Positions 45,560-55,648 of a stretch of DNA of 64,000 nucleotides are shown here, one piece after another. A program made the translations under genes and the position numbers. The notes beneath the pieces were generated by a model, which was given only the letters and a program-made list of their open reading frames with translations, did not search any database and was not told the DNA's origin. Each line of letters begins with the position of its first letter. The first letter of the stretch is position 1. Origin of the DNA: Paenibacillus melissococcoides (GTDB lineage Bacteria; Bacillota; Bacilli; Paenibacillales; Paenibacillaceae); contig CALYLO010000002.1 in NCBI GenBank assembly GCA_944800085.1, forward strand, positions 124,001 through 188,000, given 5' to 3'.

Positions 45560-46391
45560 GGGCGTGTACGCAAACTATCGAAATAGCCAAATATCTGGTA
45601 AACTTATCCTATGAGAAGACGATATGAGATACGAGATGACCAATGGGAACGACTCAAAGACCTCTTGCCACCGGAACGGAAACCACAGGGTGGACGTCCG
45701 GCAATCGATAACCGAAAAATGTTCAATGCCATGCTTTGGGTGATTCGTTCTAGTGCGCCTTGGCGAGACTTGCCAGAGCATTATGGCTCCTGGAGCAGTG
45801 TCTACAGTCGTTTCCGCCGCTGGGAGAAAGCAGGCATCTTTGATCGAATGCTAGACGTTCTGGCTGCCAATCCCGATGACGAAAGTGTTATGCTCGATGC
45901 TTCCATCGTTCGTGTTCACCAACACGGCGCGGGGGCAAAAGGGGGCAGCAATTCCAAGCCATCGGACGATCACGCGGAGGCTTAACCAGCAAGATTCATG
46001 CCGTTGTAGACGGCCTTGGCAATCCGCTACGCTTCGAAGTAACCGCAGGCAACATCAATGATTGTGTAACGGGTTATGAGATCCTGCAAACCCAAGACAT
46101 ACAAGGTAAACATGTTTTGGCGGATCGCGGATACGATACCGATAAAATCATTGCGCTTTTGGAAGAGAAACTGGCCCATTCCGTCATTCCCAGTAAGAAG
46201 AATCGCACGATCCAACGTACAACCGACTGGTGGTTGTATAAAGAGCGTCATCTGGTCGAATGCCTGTTCAACAAACTCAAACATAATCGTCGGCTGGCAA
46301 CTCGGTACGATAAATTGGCCTGTACTTTTGTTGCCTTCTTAAAGCTGGCCTCTTCCATGATCTGGTTGGCTTAAGGTTTGCATGCACGCCC
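45560..46391 (+). mobile_element. IS5-family (IS427-type) element, copy 2
   Basis: 832 bp, same ends and frames as copy 1, flanked by TA. It lies within the IS256 transposase. It differs from copy 1 by a Gly-to-Ser change (IRSSAPW) and a base at the end of the first frame. Confidence 0.9.
45611..46374 (+). CDS. IS5/IS427-type transposase, two frames (copy 2)
   Basis: Same two-frame DDE transposase as copy 1; first frame 45611-45985, second ending at 46374. The slippery A4G5 run is preserved. Confidence 0.85.
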
Positions 46392-46906
46392 TAAGACTTC
46401 TTCCAAGGTTGTACGGTTAAGCTAGAGCAACGAATTTTGCTTGAGGGAATTTACACATAATTTTGGACTTGACCATTGAAAGTATCAAAACCCAAAAAAC
46501 TTAGAAAAAATGAACATGATTTGTTTTGGATTATCGATATGGACACTGACTTTAACATAATAGGGGTGAGAGATCAATGAAAGTGAAGCTTAGAAATAAC
46601 CTAGATAAACCAATCAATTTATCATTTGAAAAAAAATATATTGTCTATTCTATTGAATTTAGTCAATCAGGCGATATCTATTATCGGATAGAGAATGACT
46701 CGAATAAGGTAGTTCCCTATTTGTCAACACTTTTTGATGTAGTATCTAATCATACAAATTCCGATTGGATTCTATGGGAAAAACCAAATAATGGTTCGGC
46801 CTCTTTGCCAAAGCAATTTGCTGACCCTATGTTTTGGGAGAACTATTATAACGATGATCCTAAAACACTATCACTATTTAATCAGGTTAAAGAGAGATTT
46901 TACCTA

Positions 46907-47738
46907 GGGCGTGTATGCAAACCTTAAGCCAACCAGATCATGGAAGAGGCCAGCTTTAAGAAGGCAACAAAAGTACAGGCCAATTTATCGTACCGAGTTG
47001 CCAGCCGACGATTATGTTTGAGTTTGTTGAACAGGCATTCGACCAGATGACGCTCTTTATACAACCACCAGTCGGTTGTACGTTGGATCGTGCGATTCTT
47101 CTTACTGGGAATGACGGAATGGGCCAGTTTCTCTTCCAAAAGCGCAATGATTTTATCGGTATCGTATCCGCGATCCGCCAAAACATGTTTACCTTGTATG
47201 TCTTGGGTTTGCAGGATCTCATAACCCGTTACACAATCATTGATGTTGCCTGCGGTTACTTCGAAGCGTAGCGGATTGCCAAGGCCGTCTACAACGGCAT
47301 GAATCTTGCTGGTTAATCCTCCGCGTGATCGTCCGATGGCTTGGAATTGCTGCCCCCTTTTGCCCCCGCGCCGTGTTGGTGAACACGAACGATGGAAGCA
47401 TCGAGCATAACACTTTCGTCATCGGGATTGGCAGCCAGAACGTCTAGCATTCGATCAAAGATGCCTGCTTTCTCCCAGCGGCGGAAACGACTGTAGACAC
47501 TGCTCCAGGAGCCATAATGCTCTGGCAAGTCTCGCCAAGGCGCACCAGAACGAATCACCCAAAGCATGGCATTGAACATTTTTCGGTTATCGATTGCCGG
47601 ACGTCCACCCTGTGGTTTCCGTTCCGGTGGCAAGAGGTCTTTGAGTCGTTCCCATTGGTCATCTCGTATCTCATATCGTCTTCTCATAGGATAAGTTTAC
47701 CAGATATTTGGCTATTTCGATAGTTTGCGTACACGCCC
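46907..47738 (-). mobile_element. IS5-family (IS427-type) element, copy 3
   Basis: 832 bp, inverted relative to copies 1 and 2, flanked by TA. It interrupts the immunity-like gene at 46577. Confidence 0.9.
46924..47687 (-). CDS. IS5/IS427-type transposase, two frames (copy 3)
   Basis: Same transposase as copies 1 and 2 on the minus strand; first frame 47313-47687, second ending at 46924. It matches copy 1 in the IRSGAPW residue. Confidence 0.85.
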
Positions 47739-47932
47739 TAGAGGAATTAGAAGAATCTGAAATAAATGAAATACTGGACAGGGGAAGAGAAGAGGATATA
47801 ACTGTAATTTTTAACGCACTAATTAAAGCTAAGTCCGAAACATTTAATCCTAAAATTATTCAATTTGCGAAGTCTAAATTAGAAGAGAGTTCATTTAAAG
47901 AGTATGACTTATTAAAACTTGCATTTAAGTAT

Positions 47933-49545
47933 TTAAGTCTTTTTAATAATGAAAATGTAAATGATTTCTTTTTGTATTATTTGACTAACATAGAATTGGG
48001 AACTAAGGAATTGACTGAAATTGTAAATGAATATTTTAATTAGGGCTTGCTGAACATATTGCCTTTTAGGCCACAGAGGCTGACGGCACAGATTCAGCAG
48101 CAGTCTGAAAATCGGCAAAAAGAGAACGCGCAGCTTGCGTTCGAGATTCATAACAAGCAGTTGCAGGGCAATGACCGTTTCGCTTGTCTCTCGAAGGCGT
48201 GCTCGAATACGCCCCAGTCCGTAGGAGCGTTTGCCTTCTCCGAATTTTCCTTCGATTGCGTTACGCATTGAAGCATCCTGTCTGGCCTGGTTCCGATCGG
48301 GTTCCGCTTCTTTCTTCGGACGCCCTAAGTTTGGACCACTCAAACGGATTCCATGCTCCTTACAATAGCGAAGGTTCTCCCGATTTCGGTAGATTTGGTC
48401 GGCTAGAATGGCTTCCGGATAACACCCATATCGCTGGACGAACGACTCCACGGAAGCTTTCAGTGTCATGCTTTCGTTGAAGTTATCCCAGGACAGCTTC
48501 TCCATCCGAGCGTAACCGTCCACCAGACTGATCGCCAGCTTTGCTCCAAACTCGACGGGAGCATTCACTTTCCCGCGGACAATCGGCCGTACATGCGGTT
48601 GGGAAAGACTGACGATTCGATCTTCCACCGAGTGTGTCCGTTTGTCGTACATCTCTTGCTGTTGACGATACAGCTCGGAAATGACGAGCAATTGCCGATA
48701 CTGCTGCGAACCCAGTTGATTCAAGCTGCTTTTCGCTGCCAGCATTTCGATGATGCCAAGATTACGCGAAACATAACGAAGCTGTTTGCCAACCGCTTTC
48801 CGGATGGCTTTGGCACCCGTTCGCCGTTTCTTGGCGATCTCGAGGTAGCGTTTGCGGGCGGTTTGACGATACGTTCTCGGTTTCTTGGCCTTCCCGACGA
48901 AAGGCTCGTGCAGAACATCGATGATCGCTTCGAGTTTTTCCCGCGCCTCGTTCAATAATTTCAAATCGGTCGGATACGAGATGTCGGCCGGTGCGCAGGT
49001 CGCGTCGAGCATCAAGGTGCCTTTGTTGCATGGTTTCTCTTTGCTTTTGCCGTCTTCATTAACGGATGTTCCATCAGAGCCATGGCCGCTGCCTGGAGGA
49101 TCTTGAGGATCGCTCTTGTTTTGTTCCTGCTTCTTTCGCTCTGCGTCCTCTTCCAAAATCCAATCGTTGATTTGTCCAATGACATCCGCACCCAATCGCT
49201 TGCGGAAATGGGTCAACAGCGAGTGATGGAACGGAGGCTTATCTTGGAACGCCGCAGCCCAAGGAAGTACTGGTAGTACGGATTTTCGGCGATCTGCTGG
49301 ACCGTCTCTCGATCATCGAGCTGCATACGTTCCTGAATGTACAGCGCTCCCAAAGCCATACGAACAGACAAAGGGATCTGACCGCGCATTGATTTCTTGA
49401 ACGACTTCGCGTAGAATTCTTCTGCCCGCCACCACGGGATGATAGCGGCCAGTTGAACCCAACGGTTCTCCTTATTTAATTTACCGCCAAACGGCAAGTA
49501 GAAATCTTCGAACAACTGAAGCTGGCTTTCGGTTCTATGATACAT
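47933..49545 (-). CDS. DUF772/DDE transposase, frameshifted, copy II
   Basis: Same two-frame transposase as copy I (first frame 49213-49545, second from 49216 down). The second frame again runs out of the element's end (48042), here ending in host DNA at 47933. The internal frameshift is identical to copy I. Confidence 0.8.
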
Positions 49546-49666
49546 GTCGGCTCACTCCACGTGCACGATTTTTTGCAAGAAATTCGCATTTTCCTTGCAT
49601 TTTATTTCGAGTTAGAGTCCAGAAATCCTTGTAAAACCTTAGAAAAATGATTGTTCAGCAAGCCCT
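48042..49666 (-). mobile_element. 1625-bp DUF772/DDE insertion sequence, copy II
   Basis: Inverted copy of the element at 36596, with a 4-bp AATT duplication (48038-48041 and 49667-49670). It lies between the stop of the interrupted immunity-like gene and the DUF4176 gene. Confidence 0.92.
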
Positions 49667-49729
49667 AATTAGATATTTTTCTCTATATCAAAGAGTGGAG
49701 ACTATAAATAACAATGTATGGAGGCAAAT

Positions 49730-49996
49730 ATGCTGTTACCAATAGGCTCTGTAGTACTCCTGAAGGATGCCAAAAAAAGAGTCATGATATTTGGCAGATT
49801 ACAAAAACAGGGCGATAAAATATGGGATTATATTGCTCTTCCCTACCCGGAAGGGAACATCGATCCCAACCTTGCTTGCGTGTTTAATCATGAATACATC
49901 GATACAGTCTGTTTTAAAGGATTTCAAGATATGGAAGAAGTTGCTTTCAACCAGATCTTAGAGGATTATCGTGAAAGAATGGATGCATCAAATTAA
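49730..49996 (+). CDS. DUF4176 protein (type VII-associated family)
   Basis: An 88-residue protein with the DUF4176 pattern MLLPIGSVVLLKDAKKRVMI, a YIALPYPEGNI motif, FNHEYIDTVCFKGF and a helical end. ATG at 49730 follows GGAGG at five bases; an ATG at 49718 has no site. In Bacillota this family occurs in type VII (Ess) gene clusters, where members act as targeting chaperones for LXG toxins. Here it lies 72 bases ahead of VgrG-toxin 3, an unusual pairing. Confidence 0.8.
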   Translation: MLLPIGSVVLLKDAKKRVMIFGRLQKQGDKIWDYIALPYPEGNIDPNLACVFNHEYIDTVCFKGFQDMEEVAFNQILEDYRERMDASN

Positions 49997-50068
49997 TCAT
50001 GTTTTTGAAAGGCAATGAAGATGATTAAAAAAGCAACAGCACTATCACCCACCTGAAGGGGGGATTAT

Positions 50069-52738
50069 GTGAGTACATCAACCAAGCTGGCAGGGTACGG
50101 AAATATACAGATTGTATCGCCATACGAGGTACATAGCCTCAGTACACTTCGGGTTGAAAAGAAAGTGAACGAGCATGCTCGGATGTTGCTTACAGCGATT
50201 ATTCCCGAAGAGAAGAAAGATAGTTGCGTAGCTATGGCTAACGATACGGACAAGATTGAGATTCGTGAGTTATCTGATGAGGGAGACGTTATTCGAACCT
50301 TGTTCCATGGGGTACTCTCCGATATAGCGGTTAAGGTTGTTAGGGGCGTCTATCATCTGGAGATGGAGGCGGTCTCCCATTCCTATCGTCTTGATATAAA
50401 GCCGAAAACGCGCTCCTTTCAGAATCATAAAATGCCGTACGAGGAATTGGTTCAACATATTCTGTCCGATTACCCTGGCTCCGACTTTATTGATTTGACG
50501 TTCAACAATGCGCCGCTGGATCAATTTACGGTTCAGTATGAGGAAACCGACTGGCAGTTCCTCAAACGTATGGTTTCCCGATTCGGGACAGTTCTTATTC
50601 CGGAGGCGGCAGCCGATTCCCCGAAGCTCTGGGTCGGATTGCCTGAGGGCAAACCCGATTCTCTCCGCAATACGAACTATCAGGTGCTGCGAACGCTGAA
50701 TAATTATGGGCAGAAAGAAGAAGGCGTCACTAGTTACTTGATTGTAACGAAACGTTATTATAATCTTGGAGATCGAATTCTATTCAAGAACAAACCACTG
50801 ATTGTTACCGGTTCTACATCTCTGTTACATGAAGGTATGCTCACCCGTCAATACACTTTACAAGCCGAAGCAGATAGACGTTGGCGACCGATATGGAACG
50901 AGTCTATTCGAGGCGCATCCCTTGCAGGAAAAGTAATAGACGCCGCGAAAGATAAAGTGAAGCTCCATTTGAATATAGACGATGTACAGACAAAAGAGGA
51001 AGCATGTTGGTTTCCTTATTCTTCTCCTTATGTGGCGGGAGGAAAGACAGGCCTATATAGTATGCCGCAGATTGGCGACTCTGTCCAGTTGTATATCCCG
51101 AATCATCGGGAGGAGGAAGCCTTTGTCCGCTCCTCTTTTCGTGAAGGGGGGAACTCTCCGAAGCTAAGCAATCCTAGTGTGAAATATTGGGGCAATCCCT
51201 TCGGGAAGGAACTCAAGTTCAACGGCAATGAACTGAGGATGACGGCTCAGGAGAACCATGTTTTTATGAAGCTGCATGATAACGAAGGCATTGAGCTTCA
51301 TAGCAAGGACGCTATCGTTCTCCACGCGGACAGAGAAATAGCGCTAGAGGCCGGCAGGTTAGATATACGGGCCAAAGAGGCAGTCTATCTCTTGAGCGGA
51401 TCGAGCAGTATTGTGTTGGATGGGGATACAGATATAAAGGCCGGACAGGTGACTGTAAAGGGACTTACAAAATCCCCAGTGCGTGTCGAGCAGCCTGATT
51501 CACCGGCAGGAAAGGGAAGCGCACAAAACGGAAAGCCTTTAAAGAGCAGTACAGAATTGGCGCTACATGCACTTGCCATGATCCCAGGTATCGGAAATGC
51601 AGCCGTGTTAGGAGCGAAAACGATAGCCGCAACTGGAGGGAACACTTCTCATTTGCCGAGCAACAAAACGGGCAAATCGAACTCTGTTGCAGACTACTCC
51701 AAGGCAGCTTATTCCATGATGGCTAGCATACCAAGTCCATTGCCAACCACCCCGATAATATCAATTAATAATCCAAAAGATGTATCAGAATTAATATCAA
51801 TAACAAAAGCGATGCAATTGAGCAAAGTATTCACGTCAGCACGCGGACTCCCAAATCAGTTACCCGCAGAGGATTTGGTAGAGAAACTCAAATTGTCGAT
51901 GAAGTTAAGGGCGATAGCAGAAAAGGGAAGAGAAAACCTTGCAGGAAGTTCAGTTATGGGACCATTGAGTAATAGTAATTGGCAGAGTGAACCAGCGAAA
52001 AAGGATTTTCTAGACGAGTATTTAGTTGATCCACTTGTAGAATTTTTCACTGGTGAAAAGCCCGGAGTAAAAACGCAGGGCCAAAAAGCGCTAGAAGCCC
52101 AATTAATTACTATGCAAATGCAGCAACAAATGGTTCTAACTGAACTCTCGTCTGATTTCCAGGCTGCTATGCGCGGCGCAGCAAGTGCTGATAGGATAGC
52201 TGAAGTAACATCGATAGGAACACCTAAAATAAATAATGGTAAAAGTACAATTGGACAGGTTCAAAAAATGCAAAGCAGAGTTGGGGGGACGGGTGAAGCT
52301 TATAGAACTGTAATCAGTGATGAGATGAAAGAAAAAATACTATTAGGCCAACGCAAAGACCCTGCTAAAAACGAATTAATTGGGGGGCATTCACCAGAGA
52401 TTACAAATTCTCATCCCCATTATGCCGTCGAAAAGGTGTCAATTAATGCTGATGGAACAAAGAAAGTTAAATTTACAACTCAATTTTCGGATGGTAATCT
52501 TTCAAAAATTAAGACGAGTACACTTTTTCCTGAATCATGGTCTGATGAAAAAATTATTGATAGTATTGCCAAAATAGGAGATACCCCAAAGATTGGTCAA
52601 CGTGCAAGAGACGGAGCAACATTACACAGAGGCATTGTTGATGGTGTGCAAGTTGAGGTTATTAAAATTGGCGATAATGTAGTAAGCGGTTATCCGACAG
52701 GTGGAGGGGCAACATCATTACTATCGGGTTTTCAGTAA
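50069..52738 (+). CDS. VgrG-toxin 3 with EndoU-like end
   Basis: An 889-residue spike-effector fusion starting at GTG after GGGGGG. Residues 1-470 are VgrG-like (FTVQYEETDWQFLKRMVSRFGTV; CWFPYSSPYVAGGKTGLYSMPQIGDSV), followed by hydrophobic pre-toxin helices (LALHALAMIPGIGNAAVLG) and a linker with RIAEVTSIGTPKINNGKS. The last 140 residues have the bacterial EndoU pattern: GGHSPEI with a second His in SHPHY, SKIKTSTLFPESWSDEKI and VEVIKIGDNVVSGYP, suggesting an RNA-cleaving toxin. No tip (DUF4280) gene lies next to this one. A helical immunity gene follows. Confidence 0.85.
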   Translation: MSTSTKLAGYGNIQIVSPYEVHSLSTLRVEKKVNEHARMLLTAIIPEEKKDSCVAMANDTDKIEIRELSDEGDVIRTLFHGVLSDIAVKVVRGVYHLEMEAVSHSYRLDIKPKTRSFQNHKMPYEELVQHILSDYPGSDFIDLTFNNAPLDQFTVQYEETDWQFLKRMVSRFGTVLIPEAAADSPKLWVGLPEGKPDSLRNTNYQVLRTLNNYGQKEEGVTSYLIVTKRYYNLGDRILFKNKPLIVTGSTSLLHEGMLTRQYTLQAEADRRWRPIWNESIRGASLAGKVIDAAKDKVKLHLNIDDVQTKEEACWFPYSSPYVAGGKTGLYSMPQIGDSVQLYIPNHREEEAFVRSSFREGGNSPKLSNPSVKYWGNPFGKELKFNGNELRMTAQENHVFMKLHDNEGIELHSKDAIVLHADREIALEAGRLDIRAKEAVYLLSGSSSIVLDGDTDIKAGQVTVKGLTKSPVRVEQPDSPAGKGSAQNGKPLKSSTELALHALAMIPGIGNAAVLGAKTIAATGGNTSHLPSNKTGKSNSVADYSKAAYSMMASIPSPLPTTPIISINNPKDVSELISITKAMQLSKVFTSARGLPNQLPAEDLVEKLKLSMKLRAIAEKGRENLAGSSVMGPLSNSNWQSEPAKKDFLDEYLVDPLVEFFTGEKPGVKTQGQKALEAQLITMQMQQQMVLTELSSDFQAAMRGAASADRIAEVTSIGTPKINNGKSTIGQVQKMQSRVGGTGEAYRTVISDEMKEKILLGQRKDPAKNELIGGHSPEITNSHPHYAVEKVSINADGTKKVKFTTQFSDGNLSKIKTSTLFPESWSDEKIIDSIAKIGDTPKIGQRARDGATLHRGIVDGVQVEVIKIGDNVVSGYPTGGGATSLLSGFQ

Positions 52739-52811
52739 ACACATTAACACCAATTTGTTGACGGAATCACTTGATTAAGAATGAATTACATGTATGTAGG
52801 AGGACTCGAAA

Positions 52812-53228
52812 ATGTATGAAGAGCTAGATGAATATTTATCAGGGGAATTTACAACGGATTATTGGTATGATGAAGGATTTTCTATTGCTAGAGAGATGCT
52901 AGAGGAGTTCAATAATAATGATTGGGGAAAATTACTTAATTCTATTCTTTCAAAATCTATAGACTGGCAAGTCAGATACGCTTACTGTGTTGACAGTGAT
53001 ATTAAAGATAATGCCGTAGTGAAAAGTTTGCTTTTACTATCTACTGTAGATGATGAGGAATTATTTACAACGTGTGTTGATTCATTGAGAGTGATTGTTA
53101 ATTCAGATAATATTGGGTTAGTATCTAGTGATGAGGCAATCATGAAACGAATTGAAGAATTACTGCCAAAGTGTGGCATGGCTACACGAAAAATGTTTGA
53201 GGATTTTATTAGGAAGTTGTCAAAATAA
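52812..53228 (+). CDS. Helical immunity protein for VgrG-toxin 3
   Basis: A 138-residue acidic, all-helical protein (MYEELDEYLSGEFTTDYWYDEGF, DWGKLLNSILSKSIDWQVRYAYCV, LLLLSTVDDEELFTTCVDSL) resembling HEAT-like immunity families. AGGAGG precedes the ATG, 74 bases after the toxin gene. Assignment rests on position and fold type. Confidence 0.65.
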   Translation: MYEELDEYLSGEFTTDYWYDEGFSIAREMLEEFNNNDWGKLLNSILSKSIDWQVRYAYCVDSDIKDNAVVKSLLLLSTVDDEELFTTCVDSLRVIVNSDNIGLVSSDEAIMKRIEELLPKCGMATRKMFEDFIRKLSK

Positions 53229-53289
53229 CAAGTTTAAACACTCATTTTTAGTAGATTAATATTGGTGGAGGCTATACCCAGTGCCGAAT

Positions 53290-53460
53290 GAATCCATCAT
53301 TCAACCAACAACACATATAACCCATGTAATACCCGTATAAAGACTTCTCCATTTTGTTTGTACGCACATCAATGCTTGAATTTTATATCCTAAATAACGC
53401 TATTCCGCTACATTGAACAGGTCGATTATGGTCAGATACGACCATAATCGACCTGTTTTT
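53290..53460 (+). repeat. Long-stem hairpin repeat, copy 3, with shared upstream DNA
   Basis: AACAGGTCGATTATGGT (53416-53432) pairs perfectly with ACCATAATCGACCTGTT and runs into TTTTTT. The preceding 125 bases (AAAGACTTCTCCATTT, GTACGCACATCAATGC, CCTAAATAACGC) match 32700-32825. Bases 53461-53640 show nothing recognised. Confidence 0.65.
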
Positions 53461-53640
53461 TGCTATCTTCGTTTTATCACAGTTTTTTAAATCAGTCGCC
53501 ACTTTGTGAATAGATACCCCGATGGATATATTGTTGAGGTCATCGCAACCAAATTGCAGAATATTCCGACCACTATATTGTCGGGGTTAACCGAACATTT
53601 CACAACGGGAAGTTCATGTGTTAAAGGCTAGCCACTAGCC

Positions 53641-54822
53641 TGATTCACCGGCAGGAAAGGGAAGCGCACAAAACGGAAAGCCTTTAAAAAGCAGTACAGA
53701 ATTGGCGCTACATGCACTTGTTATGATTCCAGGTATCGGAAATGCAGTCGCTTTAGGAGCGAAAACGATAGCCGGAAATGGGGGCAGCACTTCTCATTTG
53801 CCGAACAACAAAACGGGCAAATCGAACTCTGTTGCCGACTACTCCAAGGCAGCTTATTGATGGCTAGCATACAAAGTCCATTGCCAACCACCCCAATAAT
53901 ATCAATTAATAATCCAAAAGATGTATCAGACTTAATATCAATGACAAAAGCGATGCAATTGAGCAAAGTATTCACGTCAGCACGTGGATCCCAAATCAGT
54001 TACCCACAGAGGATTTGGTAGAGAAGCTCAAATTATCCATGAAATTATGGGTGATAGCAGAACAGGGGAGAGAAAACCTTGCAGGAAGTTGAGTAATGGG
54101 TTGGACCATTGGGTAATAGTAATTGGAAAATCAAACCAAAAAAAGATTTTATAGACGAGTATTTGGTAGATCCACTTATAGAATTTTTCACTGGTGAAAA
54201 GCCCTGAGTAAAAACCCAGGGCCAAAAAGTGCTAGAAGCTCAATAATTACTATGCAAATGCAGCAACAACTGGTTTTAACTGAACTCTCATCTGATTTCC
54301 AGGCTGCTATGCGCGGTGCAGGAAGTGCTGATAGGATAGCTGAAGTAACATCGATAGGAACACCTAAAATAAATAATGGTAAAAGTACAATTGGACAGGT
54401 TCAAAAAATGCAAAGCAGAGTTGTGAGGACGGGTAACATTGAACGGGATTTATACCGCAGAACCTCCAACACGGGGGCATTCAAAGACCTTCCTGAACCA
54501 ATGCAATTGAGGCACGTTGAAAAGATTGCAGAAGATGCAGGTATAGGATTAAAAGGCATAAAATAGAAATGGTTAGGGGCGCTGAATTAGTTGGAAAGGA
54601 CTTGTATGGATGGGCAGATCCAAAAGGAAATAGAAATATTATACCCTGATGCTTTTAGCAGTAAGGAGAATTTAGTTAAAACATTGGGGCACGAGAGAAT
54701 TCATATCTACCAACAAAAATTTTTGGGAAGCCCCAAGACCATGAGATGTTACTCGAATTTTGAAAAGGGGCATTGGTTCAGAAGACTCATGGTGGGAGTA
54801 TTATAGAAGAAAGGGGAGATAA
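53641..54822 (+). pseudogene. Orphan VgrG toxin cassette 3: broken HExxH metallopeptidase-like end
   Basis: Bases 53641-54420 repeat the tail of VgrG-toxin 3 (51495-52290) with many stops and indels. The sequence then diverges to RTGNIERDLYRRTSNTGAFKDLPEPM…, and further frames give LYPDAFSSKENLVKTLGHERIHIYQQKFLG and DSWWEYYRRKGR before TAA at 54820. HERIH fits a zinc metallopeptidase-type toxin. The frame breaks make it non-functional as read. Confidence 0.68.
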
Positions 54823-54825
54823 CAA

Positions 54826-55008
54826 TTGAGTAACTCAAAGTTCAAGGATTGGATTAAGTTAACCACCATCATTGCTAACAATAACGAAGAAGTTTCTAAA
54901 ATTGCATGCCCCAACTGCCAAAAATGTGGGATTGACTATCAATATGTCGGAGATATAAAGTCAAGAGCCGCATTTTTAGACATATTTAAAGCAACAGCCA
55001 TACGTTGA
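54826..55008 (+). CDS. Truncated zinc-ribbon protein, probable immunity remnant of cassette 3
   Basis: A 60-residue frame starting at TTG with GGGGAGA upstream. CPNCQKCGIDYQYVGD suggests a zinc ribbon whose second Cys pair is missing. The sequence runs straight into hairpin repeat copy 4, so the 3' part has been replaced. It likely represents the immunity gene of the metallopeptidase-like cassette. Confidence 0.5.
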   Translation: MSNSKFKDWIKLTTIIANNNEEVSKIACPNCQKCGIDYQYVGDIKSRAAFLDIFKATAIR

Positions 55009-55053
55009 ACAGGTCAATTATGGTCAGATACCACCATGATAGACCTGTTTTTT
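55008..55053 (+). terminator. Long-stem hairpin repeat, copy 4
   Basis: AACAGGTCAATTATGGT pairs with ACCATGATAGACCTGTT (some mismatches) and runs into TTTTTT. It lies at the breakpoint between a truncated immunity gene and a truncated peptidase gene. Confidence 0.65.
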
Positions 55054-55106
55054 GTTATCTTCGCTTCCTTCCGTTTAAGTTTGAGGAGGAGCCTGAAGAA
55101 TATTAT

Positions 55107-55450
55107 AAAGTATTTAAAAGTATTGACACCATTTCGGATTACGCCGGATCCGTTCATAATCCCGGTAGCGCAGCAACTGGTTGCTGTTAAATCCGCCGAT
55201 GACGGTCAAGATCGCTTTCACGCCCGGATCACGGAACGCGTCATGCAGATCGTTCACCCTCGATTCGATTGAGGACGAGTTGAAGGCATCCATTTCTTCC
55301 GCATGGGTGGAAAAGGTCACGGTCACGGTAAACCCCATCTGCTCCAGGTGGCGCTTTGCCAACTCTCGCTGCGGCTTGGATATAAGCGACAAGCTTTTGG
55401 AAGGAGCGATACCCAATTTCATCTCCTTGCTTCAATTTAGGCATATGCAT
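55107..55450 (-). pseudogene. S66 (LD-carboxypeptidase/MccF-like) gene fragment
   Basis: The minus strand reads MPKLKQGDEIG, then after a one-base shift IAPSKSLSLIS, MGFTVTVTFSTHAEEMDAFNSSSIESRVNDLHDAF and KAILTVIGGFNSNQLLRY, the N-terminus of S66 serine peptidases. The rest, including the catalytic Ser region, is missing and the fragment ends next to hairpin repeat copy 4. GC is higher than in the preceding cassettes, so it marks the right edge of the AT-rich island. Confidence 0.7.
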
Positions 55451-55648
55451 GGTTGAATCCCCTCCTTTCCAGACATTGTATCATCAAGATGGAACGAATT
55501 GGCGATCGATCAGACTCATTCTATCAGAAGTAAGGAGCTTCCATTCCCAAGAAGAAATTATGATTTTTCCTTATTTTATGAAATTCACCGATGGGTATGC
55601 CGATATATGAAAAAACGGTTTCATCATAAATTAAAGGAGAGCGCAACG

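Larger units (their letters stand above)
44367..46425 (+). pseudogene. IS256-type (mutator) transposase, broken
   Basis: The reading begins at ATG 44367 (MAQYQINVDSNILQQLF) and has ERKGYRNGTYPHKL, ARYQRSEQAFVLALMEM and FVLVDAMYLKAREDG (DDE Asp). It is broken by TAG at 45066-45068 (VSD-stop-HGGLVRAIRQHF), by a frameshift near 45305 (before SIPEKYRKRLRTTNSQERLNEE) and by the IS5 copy at 45560. Removing that IS and one TA joins WRKTHA to KTSSKVVRLS and a stop at 46423-46425. Confidence 0.85.
44253..46471 (+). mobile_element. IS256-family element interrupted by an IS5 copy
   Basis: The left end GAGTCCGTATAATTGTGTAA and the inverted right end TTTACACATAATTTTGGACTT match IS256-type termini. An 832-bp IS5-family copy (45560-46391) sits within its transposase. 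No clear target duplication was found at the outer ends. Confidence 0.75.
46577..48043 (+). pseudogene. Immunity-like gene split by an IS5 copy
   Basis: The 5' part (46577-46906, MKVKLRNNLDKPINLSFEKKY…, …DPKTLSLFNQVKERFYL) and the 3' part (47739-48043, EELEESEINEILDRG… …TELTEIVNEYFN-like end) join in frame if IS5 copy 3 and one TA are removed, giving about 213 residues of a helical, acidic protein. No family is recognised. A second IS has inserted exactly at its stop codon (AATT duplication at 48038-48041). It was probably the immunity gene of a toxin now lost. Confidence 0.7.
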
